A stretch of DNA of 64,000 nt, taken from the NCBI GenBank assembly GCA_018241685.1, contig JAFEDJ010000059.1, forward strand, positions 54,169 to 118,168, given 5' to 3'. This document shows positions 17,399-24,288 of this stretch, piece by piece. This DNA comes from Pseudomonadota bacterium. Lineage in GTDB: Bacteria > Pseudomonadota > Gammaproteobacteria > Burkholderiales > Rhodocyclaceae. The stretch's first letter is position 1; each line of letters opens with the position of its first letter. A program made the translations under genes and the position numbers. The notes beneath the pieces are model-generated. The model did not search any database, was not told the origin of the DNA, and saw only the letters and a list, made by a program, of their open reading frames with translations.

Positions 17399-18015
17399 AC
17401 GCGGCCCGATTCAGTGGTGATCCGCAGAATGCCGCCGCCGAGCCGCTCTTCACCCGCAGAGCGCTTATGCAGGGCACGGTCGAGTTCCGGCAGCACAGCC
17501 CGGTCGACAGCCACTGGCGCGCCGCGTCCAGCGACCGCGGGACTACCGGTCACACCATCCCTAGCGCTTTCGCGGCCGATATCCCGCGCCACGCGGCGGG
17601 CGCTGTCGAGCAGATCCGCGCTCACCGGCGGCCGGGTCGGCTCGACGGCGGGCGCGGGTGGGGGCGACGACGGCAGCACTGTCGGCGCGGACGCTGCCGG
17701 CACCGTCACACGCGGCACACGGACGGATTCCACGCTCGGCGCAGCGCGCTGGCCACGGGAGTCGGGCGCTCTGGCCGGCTCGGGCAAGGGTCTGGATGAC
17801 ACAACGGATGGAGGAACAGGCAGCGAAGTGGAAGCCGGGGACGCTGGCGCACGCCAGCTCAGTCGCAGCGGCGGCGGCTCCCGCTTCCCGGCAGCATCGG
17901 GCAGCCTCAACCCCAGGACGACGATACCGTGCAGGAACATGGCCAGCAGGAGGTAAGGGGCCAGGCGTCTCACCGCGCTGGTGTCGGTGCCACAAAACGG
18001 CAGGGCTTCCGCCAT
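17320..18015 (-). CDS. hypothetical membrane-anchored, proline-rich periplasmic protein (TonB-like layout)
   Basis: 231 residues from the ATG at 18015. One N-terminal helix (about residues 18-36, LAPYLLLAMFLHGIVVLGL), a Pro/Ser/Ala-rich spacer (about 45-135), then a small C-terminal domain ending RITTESGRVYCLKPP and VPTNCP, with two Cys that could form a disulfide. The layout is that of TonB-like periplasm-spanning proteins, but I see no convincing TonB C-terminal motif, so function is not assigned. It follows the GNAT gene by 13 bases on the same strand. Its last 79 bases overlap the convergent gene that ends at 17398. Confidence 0.7.
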   Translation of the reverse strand: MAEALPFCGTDTSAVRRLAPYLLLAMFLHGIVVLGLRLPDAAGKREPPPLRLSWRAPASPASTSLPVPPSVVSSRPLPEPARAPDSRGQRAAPSVESVRVPRVTVPAASAPTVLPSSPPPAPAVEPTRPPVSADLLDSARRVARDIGRESARDGVTGSPAVAGRGAPVAVDRAVLPELDRALHKRSAGEERLGGGILRITTESGRVYCLKPPADFVRDGPVDALAVPTNCP

Positions 18016-18028
18016 CAAGGCTGCTTGC

Positions 18029-18565
18029 TCAACTGGCGATGCGCGCGCCGCCGCCCGGCGGATCGAGCACGTAGGAAACCTGCGGGTAGCGCCGGTCGCC
18101 CAGGTCGAGCCAACCGGCGGCGCGCGGCCGGCCACCCACGCGTTCGTAGAAAGCGCGGGCATCGTCGTTGCCGGCCAGCACCCATACGCCCATTTCCTCC
18201 GCCGCCTGCACGCCGAGGTCGCGCCACAGGGCTTCGAGCAGGCGCCGGCCGATACCGTGGCCCTGCAGGCGCGGTGCCACGTAGAGGGCGTACAGCTCGT
18301 GGCGCCAGCGGTCGGCTGGATCGCGGGCCGGGCCGCCGCAGGCGAAGCCCAGCACCGTGCTGCCCTCGACGGCGACTCGATGGCAGGCACCGGGGCGACT
18401 CATCAGGCGCAGCTGGCGCGTGGCCTGCTCGTCGGAGCTCAGGTGGTCGAGAAAACCGTCGGACACCAGGCCACGGTAGTTGGTACGCCAGGTACGCACC
18501 AACAGGCGGGCCACGGCGTCTACATCCGAGGCCCGTCCCTGGCGCACATGCACGCCGGCGATCAT
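18029..18565 (-). CDS. GNAT-family N-acetyltransferase
   Basis: 178 residues from the ATG at 18565, four bases beyond the stop of the upstream gene; an earlier in-frame Met at 18613 would overlap that gene. The fold is recognisable: VRQGRASDVDAVARLLVRTW at the N-terminus, ELYALYVAPRLQGHGIGRRL as motif A with the acetyl-CoA pyrophosphate loop (Q/R-x-x-G-x-G/A), and NDDARAFYERVGG as motif B. The substrate cannot be told from the sequence; small-molecule or protein amines are both possible. Confidence 0.88.
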   Translation of the reverse strand: MIAGVHVRQGRASDVDAVARLLVRTWRTNYRGLVSDGFLDHLSSDEQATRQLRLMSRPGACHRVAVEGSTVLGFACGGPARDPADRWRHELYALYVAPRLQGHGIGRRLLEALWRDLGVQAAEEMGVWVLAGNDDARAFYERVGGRPRAAGWLDLGDRRYPQVSYVLDPPGGGARIAS

Positions 18566-18569
18566 GAAG

Positions 18570-19055
18570 TTACTGGCGTGTGGCTGCATCCCAGTGCTCG
18601 ACGATACGTCCATCCCGGACCCGGAACAGGTCGAACCAGGTGGACGTGTAGGTTTTGCCCGCCTCGCGGGGGTCCGGGTATTCGCGCACGAAGCTCAGCA
18701 GCACCAGGTCGCCCTCGGCGACGATGCTGACGATGGGCGTGCGCACACGGGCTTCGATCGGCTTCGGCTTGGCGACCTTGCCGAAGAACTCGACGAAGCC
18801 GGCCCGCCCGGTGGGCACCCGCGGATTGTGTTGAATGTAGGACTCAGCCAGGTATTTGTCGGCCAGCTCCAGGTGTCCGCCCTCGAACACCTCGCGCCAG
18901 AAATCGTAGACCAGCCGCTTGTTGGCGGCCTGGCGCGGGTCGGCGCTGGCCAGCAGCGCGTCATGGTCTGGATTGCCGGTGACCGGCTCCGAGGCGGCCG
19001 CCTGGCCTACGCTGAGCAAGCCCATCAGGGCCAGGGCAAGAAGATTGTTTTTCAT
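18570..19055 (-). CDS. exported SnoaL/NTF2-like domain protein
   Basis: 161 residues. It has a signal peptide (MKNNLLALALMGLLSVGQAA, cleavage near AAAS) and then a single SnoaL-like alpha+beta barrel: NKRLVYDFWREVFEGG, ADKYLAESYIQHNPRVPTGR and DLFRVRDGRIVEHWD are the typical helix, loop and strand signatures. Family members include small isomerases, cyclases and ligand-binding proteins; the conserved YIQHNP motif lines the pocket. Periplasmic versions are common and mostly uncharacterised. It is first of a minus-strand group with the GNAT and the proline-rich protein. Confidence 0.85.
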   Translation of the reverse strand: MKNNLLALALMGLLSVGQAAASEPVTGNPDHDALLASADPRQAANKRLVYDFWREVFEGGHLELADKYLAESYIQHNPRVPTGRAGFVEFFGKVAKPKPIEARVRTPIVSIVAEGDLVLLSFVREYPDPREAGKTYTSTWFDLFRVRDGRIVEHWDAATRQ

Positions 19056-19310
19056 TGGATCGTCATTTTACGGAATAACGTCGGCCGCCTCACCACCCGA
19101 ATTGAATCAGGATGCTGCGGCCGCCGTGTGCGGCGCAGGAAGAACACAGCAACTTCCGCGCCCGCTTGTCCCGGCCCTGCCGGGGCGTATCTGCGGCAGT
19201 GCTTCGCCGGCAACTGTTGAAATCCACGAAACCCCGTTGCCCGGCTGCTCCACAAGCAGCACCCGGCAGACACCGCAGGCACCGCGTCGCCTTAACGCCG
19301 GGCTTCCGCA

Positions 19311-19339
19311 GCGCCGCCGGGGATAGGCGGCGCGCTTTT
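19311..19339 (+). terminator. rho-independent terminator-like hairpin without an upstream gene
   Basis: Perfect 8-bp stem GCGCCGCC (19311-19318) / GGCGGCGC (19326-19333) with a seven-base loop, followed by GCTTTTG. The run of four T is short but acceptable. The only nearby protein gene on this strand starts downstream, so the hairpin would end an RNA starting somewhere in 19060-19300. Confidence 0.5.
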
Positions 19340-19396
19340 GTTTCACAAGGCATTTATCGTCCCCTGGCCACCACGCGTCGGCGACAGCGCCGGCGA

Positions 19397-19412
19397 TGGC
19401 CCCGGAATTGCT
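19397..19412 (+). promoter_or_regulatory. candidate sigma-54 promoter for the DUF6152 gene
   Basis: TGGCCCC, four bases, TTGCT with exact GG-N10-GC spacing (consensus TGGCACG-N4-TTGCW). The predicted start near 19423 leaves about 20 bases of leader, including the AGGAG ribosome site, before the GTG at 19445. Confidence 0.4.
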
Positions 19413-19444
19413 GGATGTGCGCAACTGCGAACAGGAGAACATCC

Positions 19445-19870
19445 GTGCCCCATTTCCCCCACCGCGCCTGCCGGTTGCCGGCCCTGGCTCTCGTCGCCCT
19501 GCTTGCCGGCAGCAGCCTGCCGGTCCACGCTCATCACGCCTTCGCCGCCGAATTCGATGCCGACCAACCCCTCGAACTGAAGGGCACCGTCACCAAGGCC
19601 AAGTGGGTCAACCCGCACAGTTGGCTGTACTTCGACGTGAAGAACCCCGATGGCACCGTGACCAACTGGGGCGTCGAGTTCGGCGCGCCCTTCACACTGG
19701 CCCAGAAGGGGCTGACCAAGGCCGAGTTGCCCCCCGGCACCGAAGTCCGCGTCAAAGGTTACAAGGCCAAGAACGGCGGCCCCTTCGGCTACTCGGTGTC
19801 GGTCGCGCTGGCCGACGGCCGGAGCTTCCAGACCGGCGGCGCCCAGGACGTCCCCACCGCACCCCGCTGA
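19445..19870 (+). CDS. exported DUF6152-family protein
   Basis: 141 residues from a GTG at 19445 with AGGAG about 8 bases before. Signal peptide to about residue 28 (ALVALLAGSSLPVHAHH), then a single small beta-rich domain: HHAFAAEFDADQPLELKGTV, KWVNPHSWLYFDVKNPDG, NWGVEFGAPFTLAQKGL and VRVKGYKAKNGGPFGYS. These match the DUF6152 pattern (HHxFAxEFD...NPHxWxY). No biochemical role is established for the family. It opens a run of exported proteins (19445-22745) and is followed by two members of a second uncharacterised family with which it commonly travels. Confidence 0.85.
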   Translation: MPHFPHRACRLPALALVALLAGSSLPVHAHHAFAAEFDADQPLELKGTVTKAKWVNPHSWLYFDVKNPDGTVTNWGVEFGAPFTLAQKGLTKAELPPGTEVRVKGYKAKNGGPFGYSVSVALADGRSFQTGGAQDVPTAPR

Positions 19871-19908
19871 GGGCCACCCGCCAAGGCCCGTCACCGCCCC
19901 GATCGCCC

Positions 19909-20160
19909 ATGCCTTTGCCCCGTGGCGCCTTCCCCCGCATCGGCAGCCGGAACCTGATTGCACTGGCCCTCGCCACCCTGCTCGGGGCCGGCACCCTGTC
20001 CGTCGCGTCGACGGTCGGCGCCTTCCTGCTCGACTGGACCCGCGGCCTGGACCCGGACACCGGCAGCCTGCTGCGGCCGGCGCTGGTGGTGCTGGCTGGC
20101 GTCTTCCTGGGCCTCGGCGTGCTGCTGCGCCGAAGCCGGACAGGCCGCCGCAAACGCTGA
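19909..20160 (+). CDS. small hypothetical membrane protein
   Basis: 83 residues. Two hydrophobic segments (about 16-40, LIALALATLLGAGTLSVAST, and about 55-72, ALVVLAGVFLGLGVLL) joined by an Asp-rich loop, with a strongly basic C-terminus (RRSRTGRRKR) that would sit in the cytoplasm. It lies 38 bases after DUF6152 and 52 before the next gene, all on one strand, so it is probably part of the same transcript. No ribosome site is obvious. I recognise no family. Confidence 0.55.
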   Translation: MPLPRGAFPRIGSRNLIALALATLLGAGTLSVASTVGAFLLDWTRGLDPDTGSLLRPALVVLAGVFLGLGVLLRRSRTGRRKR

Positions 20161-20212
20161 AGGCGACCGCCCCTCGCCGACTCTCGATTCCCAACGCACC
20201 GTCTCCGAGCTG

Positions 20213-21016
20213 ATGACCACAACCACCACCCGACGGGCTTTCGGCCTCGCCCTGCTGTGCGCCACGCTGGCCACGGCCCTGCCGCCGCTGGCCGGCGCCG
20301 CCGGCAGCAGCACCGCCAAGGCGCCGCGCGCGGAACGCATCCCGCGCCTCGCCAACGGCAAGCCGGACTTCTCCGGCATCTGGCAGACCACCAGCGCCGC
20401 CGACTACGACCTGGAGCCCCATGCCACGCGCAAGGACGCGCCCCCTGGCCCCGGCATCGTCGAAGGCGACGCCATCCCCTACCTGCCGAAAGCCCTGGAG
20501 CAGCGCCGCAAGAACTTCGAGGCCCGCAACAGTGCCGACCCGCGCCTGAAGTGCTTCACCCTCGGCGTGCCGCGCGGCATCTACTACCCGGAACCCTTCC
20601 AGATCTTCCAGCGCGAGCGCGACCTGACCCTGCTGTTCCAGTTCGGCCACTCAGTGCGCACCATCCACACCAACGGCACCGACCACCCCAAGGTGCCCAA
20701 CGACTGGTGGCTCGGCGACTCCCGCGCGCGCTGGGAAGGCGACACCCTGGTGGTGGATGCGAAGCACTTCAACGACGAGACCTGGCTGGACCGCGCCGGC
20801 AACTTCCACAGCGATGCCCTCCATGTGGTGGAGCGCTGGCGCTACCTGGACGCCAACACCATCGAATACAAGGCCACCCTCGACGACCCACAGGTGTACA
20901 GCCGCCCGTGGACCCTCGGCGTGCTGCTGCATCGCCACCGGGAGAAGAACTTCCAGCTCATCGAGAACTATTGCTACACCCTCGACTATGACCCGCACTA
21001 CCCGCCCAAGCCGTGA
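20213..21016 (+). CDS. exported hypothetical protein (paralogue 1 of a pair)
   Basis: 267 residues. An N-terminal export signal (RRAFGLALLCATLATALPPL) begins with a basic pair and could be Tat- or Sec-type. The mature part contains RLANGKPDFSGIWQT, CFTLGVPRGIYYPEPFQIFQ, HSVRTIHTNGTDHP, DSRARWEGDTLVVDAKHFND, TWLDRAGNFHSDALHVVERW and VYSRPWTLGV. The recurring G-x-WEGDTLVVD / RPWT framework is shared with the next gene, so the two are paralogues. Such genes recur beside DUF6152 in other bacteria; I know of no demonstrated function. One or two Cys only, no haem motif. Confidence 0.75.
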   Translation: MTTTTTRRAFGLALLCATLATALPPLAGAAGSSTAKAPRAERIPRLANGKPDFSGIWQTTSAADYDLEPHATRKDAPPGPGIVEGDAIPYLPKALEQRRKNFEARNSADPRLKCFTLGVPRGIYYPEPFQIFQRERDLTLLFQFGHSVRTIHTNGTDHPKVPNDWWLGDSRARWEGDTLVVDAKHFNDETWLDRAGNFHSDALHVVERWRYLDANTIEYKATLDDPQVYSRPWTLGVLLHRHREKNFQLIENYCYTLDYDPHYPPKP

Positions 21017-21027
21017 GGGAGGAGTCC

Positions 21028-22005
21028 ATGACACATGAAAACCATCGCCGCCCCCGCTCCGCAGCCCTTGCTGTCGGCCTTCTGGCAATCCTGCCTGTCC
21101 TTGCTGCTGCCCAGCAGGCCGCGCCGCGGACGCCGCCGACCCGCGGCATCTTCATCGAGAAGTCCTTTCCCGCCATCGAATCCGGCAAATGGAGCGGCCC
21201 GCGCCTGGCCGATGGTCAGCCCGACGTACAGGGTCACTGGTCCAACACCGTAGGCAACCACAACAACTGGACCGATCCGCAGGGCGGCATCCCTGGCGAT
21301 CCGCAGACCCGCAACCGCAAGCTCGGTCCGCGGGCCGAACGCGCACCGAGCCGCGTCAGCGATCCCGCCGACGGGCAGGTGCCCTTCCAGCCATGGGCGA
21401 AGGCCGCCCAGGAAGACTTCCTGGCCCACTTCTTCAACCCCACCGAGCCCAAGTACATCGAGCCGCTGGCCCGCTGTGCCCCCGGCGGCGTGCCCAAGTC
21501 CTTCATCTGGCACGGCTACGAGATCCGCCAGTTCCCCGGCTACGTGGTGTTCCTGTTCAACTCCGGCACCCGCGTCATCCACCTGGACGGCAAACCCCAC
21601 CTGCCGGCCGCCATCAAGCTGTGGAACGCCGACTCCCGCGGCCACTGGGAAGGCAACACGCTGGTGGTAGACGTCACCAACAACAACGGCAAGGCCTTGT
21701 TCGGCCGCACCGGCGAGTTCGCCAGCGAGAACGCCCACATCGAGGAGCGCTACATCTTCTCGGCCGACGGCACGCGCTACAACTACGTGGCCCGGATCAC
21801 CGACCCGACCGTCTACACCCGGCCGTGGACCGCCACCATCCCGGCCGTGCGCTACACCGCCAAGGACGCGCCGGACGGCTGGCACTTCGAAACCACGCTG
21901 GCCAACCACCCGAAAGGCGAGGTCATCGTCGAGCGGGACGAGCGCATCTGCGTGGAGAACAACGGCGGCTTCGGCAACGTGGCCACCGGCACGCCGGCAC
22001 GCTGA
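21028..22005 (+). CDS. exported hypothetical protein (paralogue 2 of a pair)
   Basis: 325 residues from the ATG at 21028, with GGGAGGAG just upstream and only 11 bases after the previous stop. Sec signal peptide (AALAVGLLAILPVLAAAQQA). It shares with the preceding protein the framework ADGQPDVQGHWSN, CAPGGVPKSFIWHGYEIRQ, TRVIHLDGKPHLP, DSRGHWEGNTLVVDVTNNNG, GEFASENAHIEERYIFSADG and VYTRPWTATIP. The set looks like a beta-rich periplasmic domain with conserved Trp, Arg and Asp. No catalytic motif that I recognise. Expected to act with its neighbours in the periplasm. Confidence 0.78.
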   Translation: MTHENHRRPRSAALAVGLLAILPVLAAAQQAAPRTPPTRGIFIEKSFPAIESGKWSGPRLADGQPDVQGHWSNTVGNHNNWTDPQGGIPGDPQTRNRKLGPRAERAPSRVSDPADGQVPFQPWAKAAQEDFLAHFFNPTEPKYIEPLARCAPGGVPKSFIWHGYEIRQFPGYVVFLFNSGTRVIHLDGKPHLPAAIKLWNADSRGHWEGNTLVVDVTNNNGKALFGRTGEFASENAHIEERYIFSADGTRYNYVARITDPTVYTRPWTATIPAVRYTAKDAPDGWHFETTLANHPKGEVIVERDERICVENNGGFGNVATGTPAR

Positions 22006-22190
22006 AGCGACAAAGCCCTGCTGCCCGCTCAGCAACAGCGCTGACCGCCCGGCTGGTGCGCCGCCAGCAGCCGGGCCGCACGCCGCCCCCCCGCCGCAAG
22101 CGGCCCACCGGCCGCCGACGGAACACAAAAGCACCAATTTTCAGGGGCTTGGCGGCGTCGGGCAACAAGCGCCCGACACCCGTCGCGCGC

Positions 22191-22206
22191 CGGCGCGATT
22201 GTTGCA
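22191..22206 (+). promoter_or_regulatory. candidate sigma-54 promoter for the rhodanese-like gene
   Basis: CGGCGCG, four bases, TTGCA followed by AAA: the -12 half is a perfect consensus and GG-N10-GC spacing is exact. The predicted start near 22217 gives a leader of about 49 bases. It lies in the 260-base gap 22006-22265, which otherwise shows no gene. Confidence 0.45.
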
Positions 22207-22265
22207 AAACCAGGGCAGGACACCGCCCCGTGCGGATTCGACCCATACAGCCAACACCAAGGATC

Positions 22266-22745
22266 ATGATGAAAGCCAAGCTCCTGCTCGCCGCGCTGAT
22301 CGCCGCCGGCTCCACCCTCGCCATCGCCCAGCAGGCCGCCCCCGCCGCGGGCGCCCTGCAACCCTATGTGGCCCCGCCCTGGACCTACAAGACCAAGCAG
22401 CTCAACCGCGCCGAGATCGACGCGCTGCTGGCCAAGCCCGGCCAAGTGCTGGTCCTCGACGTGCGCCGCCCGGACGAGCTGATCTCCAAGGGCAGCTTCC
22501 CGGTCTTTCTCAACATCCAGACCGCCGACGTCGAGAAGTACGCCGACTACATTCCCAAGGACCGCAGCATCATCACCGTCTCCAACCGCGCCCACCGGGC
22601 CGGCGACGTGGGCGACAAGCTGACCGCCCGCGGCTTCAAGATCGCCGGCGCCGCCGGCACGCTGGACTACGAAGACCAGGGTGGCAAGGTGGCCCACATC
22701 ACCCCGCCGCCGCCCCGCCCCGCCACGGCCGCAGCCGCCAAGTAA
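22266..22745 (+). CDS. exported rhodanese-like protein lacking the catalytic cysteine
   Basis: 159 residues with a signal peptide (MMKAKLLLAALIAAGSTLAI, cleavage near IAQQA); starts at 22266 and 22269 are equivalent. One rhodanese fold follows: LNRAEIDALLAKPGQVLVLD, VRRPDELISKGSFPVFLNIQ, then the active-site loop. Where active rhodaneses read C-x4-R-A-G, this protein has SNRAHRAG, with Ser106 replacing Cys, so persulfide chemistry should be lost. Ser-type inactive domains usually bind ligands or anions. The Pro/Ala tail (PPPPRPATAAAAK) is flexible. Its neighbours are the exported pair upstream and a glycosyltransferase downstream. Confidence 0.82.
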   Translation: MMKAKLLLAALIAAGSTLAIAQQAAPAAGALQPYVAPPWTYKTKQLNRAEIDALLAKPGQVLVLDVRRPDELISKGSFPVFLNIQTADVEKYADYIPKDRSIITVSNRAHRAGDVGDKLTARGFKIAGAAGTLDYEDQGGKVAHITPPPPRPATAAAAK

Positions 22746-22826
22746 GGCCGGACGATGACGACAGCCCCGCGTGCCGCCGATCCGCACCCACGGCGGCCGG
22801 GGCTCTAGCCCCGTCCAATCCCCACG

Positions 22827-24266
22827 ATGAGCGCCCTCGACGCAGCCTTCGCACTGGCCTCGCCCCGTCTGCGCCCCCGCCCCACCGGTATAGCCGGCTA
22901 CCTGATTGCCGGCGCGGTCGGCGGCGGCACCCTCCTGCTGCTGGCCAGCCCTTTCGTCTCCGCCGGTCTGCTGAGCTGGGCCAGCGGTATCGCCTTCATC
23001 CTCTACGACCTCCTGCTGTTGCTGTTCGTCGCCTGGCAGACCCTTCCGCTGGCCGTCCGCCGCCCGCCGGCGTCCCCTGACGAAACCGTCGCCGCCGGCT
23101 CCCGCCCCAGCCTCACCGTGATCATCGCCGCCTGGAACGAGGCGCCGGTACTTGAGCGCACCATTGCCGCGCTGACAGCCCAGAACGATCCGCCGGAGCA
23201 CATCCTCATCGCCGACGACGGCTCCACCGACGACACCGCCCTGGTGCTGATCCGTGCCTACGGTTTCGCACCGCCGACAACGGCAACCCAGCACCAGACC
23301 AGCCCCCTGCACCCCCGGCTCGCCTGGCTGCGCGTGCCCCATGGCGGCAAGGCCCGCACGCTCAACCGGGCGCTGGCCCACATCGATACCGACATCGTCG
23401 TGACGGTGGATGCCGACACCCACCCGGCCGTCGATGCGCTGGCCCGCATGCGCCAGGCTTTCGCCCACGACGACCAGCTGGTGGCCGCCACCGGCGTGCT
23501 GGCCCCGGCCTGCAAGGCCAGCCTCGGCGGCCGCCTGCTCGGCACCTTTCAGTCCTGCGAATACGTGCGCAACTTTGTGTCCCGCTACGCCTGGATGCGC
23601 GCCGACAGCCTGCTCCTCGTCTCCGGCGCCTTTGCCGGCTACCGCCGCGATGCCCTCACCGCGGTGGGCGGCTTCGATCCGGAATGCCTGGTCGAGGACT
23701 ACGAACTCATCCACCGCCTGCACCGCCACGCCTGCGCCCACGGGAAGACGTGGCGGGTCCGCGTCGTCGGCCAGGCCCGCGCCCGCACGTCGGCGCCGTC
23801 GGACCTGCGCGCCTTCCTGCGCCAGCGGCGGCGCTGGTTCGCCGGCTTCCTGCAAACCCAGCTGTGGAACCGGGACATGATCGGCAATCGGCGTTTCGGC
23901 AAGCTCGGACTGCTGATGCTGCCGGTGAAGACGCTGGACACCGTGCAGCCCCTCCTCGGCCTCGCCGCCTCGGCCACCCTGCTGGGCCTGGTTGCCGGCG
24001 GCCACCTGCCGCTGGCAACGGCCATCCTGTCGGTGCTGCTCAACAAGGTGCTGCTCGACATCGTTTTCCACACCTGGTGCCTGTACCTCTACCGACGCTG
24101 GACAGCCGGTGAGCACGCACCCGGCTATAGCCAGGCCATCGCCACCGCACTGCTCGAACCCTTCAGCTTCCAGATCCTGCGCCACCTCGGCGCAGCCCTG
24201 GGCTGGCACCACTTCCTGACCGGCCGGCGGAACTGGGGCAAGCAGGCGCGCCACGCCATGGGCTGA
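22827..24266 (+). CDS. membrane family-2 glycosyltransferase (processive type)
   Basis: 479 residues. Two N-terminal helices (about 18-40, 48-75), a GT-A domain, and C-terminal helices (about 372-430). Catalytic motifs: LTVIIAAWNEAPVLERTIAA, ADDGSTDD (first Asp), VDADTHP (DXD-like, metal and nucleotide), VEDYEL (general base region, ED) and QRRRW, the signature of processive synthases of poly-beta-GlcNAc, hyaluronan or cellulose type. It would polymerise and export, or transfer, sugars from a nucleotide donor at the inner membrane. No other polysaccharide genes are close, so the product is unknown. It precedes the second tail-specific protease by 22 bases. Confidence 0.9.
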   Translation: MSALDAAFALASPRLRPRPTGIAGYLIAGAVGGGTLLLLASPFVSAGLLSWASGIAFILYDLLLLLFVAWQTLPLAVRRPPASPDETVAAGSRPSLTVIIAAWNEAPVLERTIAALTAQNDPPEHILIADDGSTDDTALVLIRAYGFAPPTTATQHQTSPLHPRLAWLRVPHGGKARTLNRALAHIDTDIVVTVDADTHPAVDALARMRQAFAHDDQLVAATGVLAPACKASLGGRLLGTFQSCEYVRNFVSRYAWMRADSLLLVSGAFAGYRRDALTAVGGFDPECLVEDYELIHRLHRHACAHGKTWRVRVVGQARARTSAPSDLRAFLRQRRRWFAGFLQTQLWNRDMIGNRRFGKLGLLMLPVKTLDTVQPLLGLAASATLLGLVAGGHLPLATAILSVLLNKVLLDIVFHTWCLYLYRRWTAGEHAPGYSQAIATALLEPFSFQILRHLGAALGWHHFLTGRRNWGKQARHAMG

Positions 24267-24288
24267 TGCCCGACCATCCGGAGACCCC

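Larger units (their letters stand above)
19056..19444. other. 389-base gap with several strong hairpins; possible structured RNA
   Basis: No credible protein gene. On the plus strand I see GGCGCAGGAAG pairing with CTTCCGCGCC (19132-19142 / 19153-19162, one bulge), GCTGCT pairing with AGCAGC (near 19244-19259), and a terminator-like hairpin at 19311-19339. The last has no protein gene upstream of it on its strand. A short noncoding RNA is therefore possible. A candidate sigma-54 promoter for the next gene sits at 19397-19412. Confidence 0.3.

Noticed and set aside
22798..22813. Hairpin CGGGGC-TCTA-GCCCCG before the glycosyltransferase gene
   Set aside because: Stem is perfect but short, and there is no T run; too weak to call a terminator.
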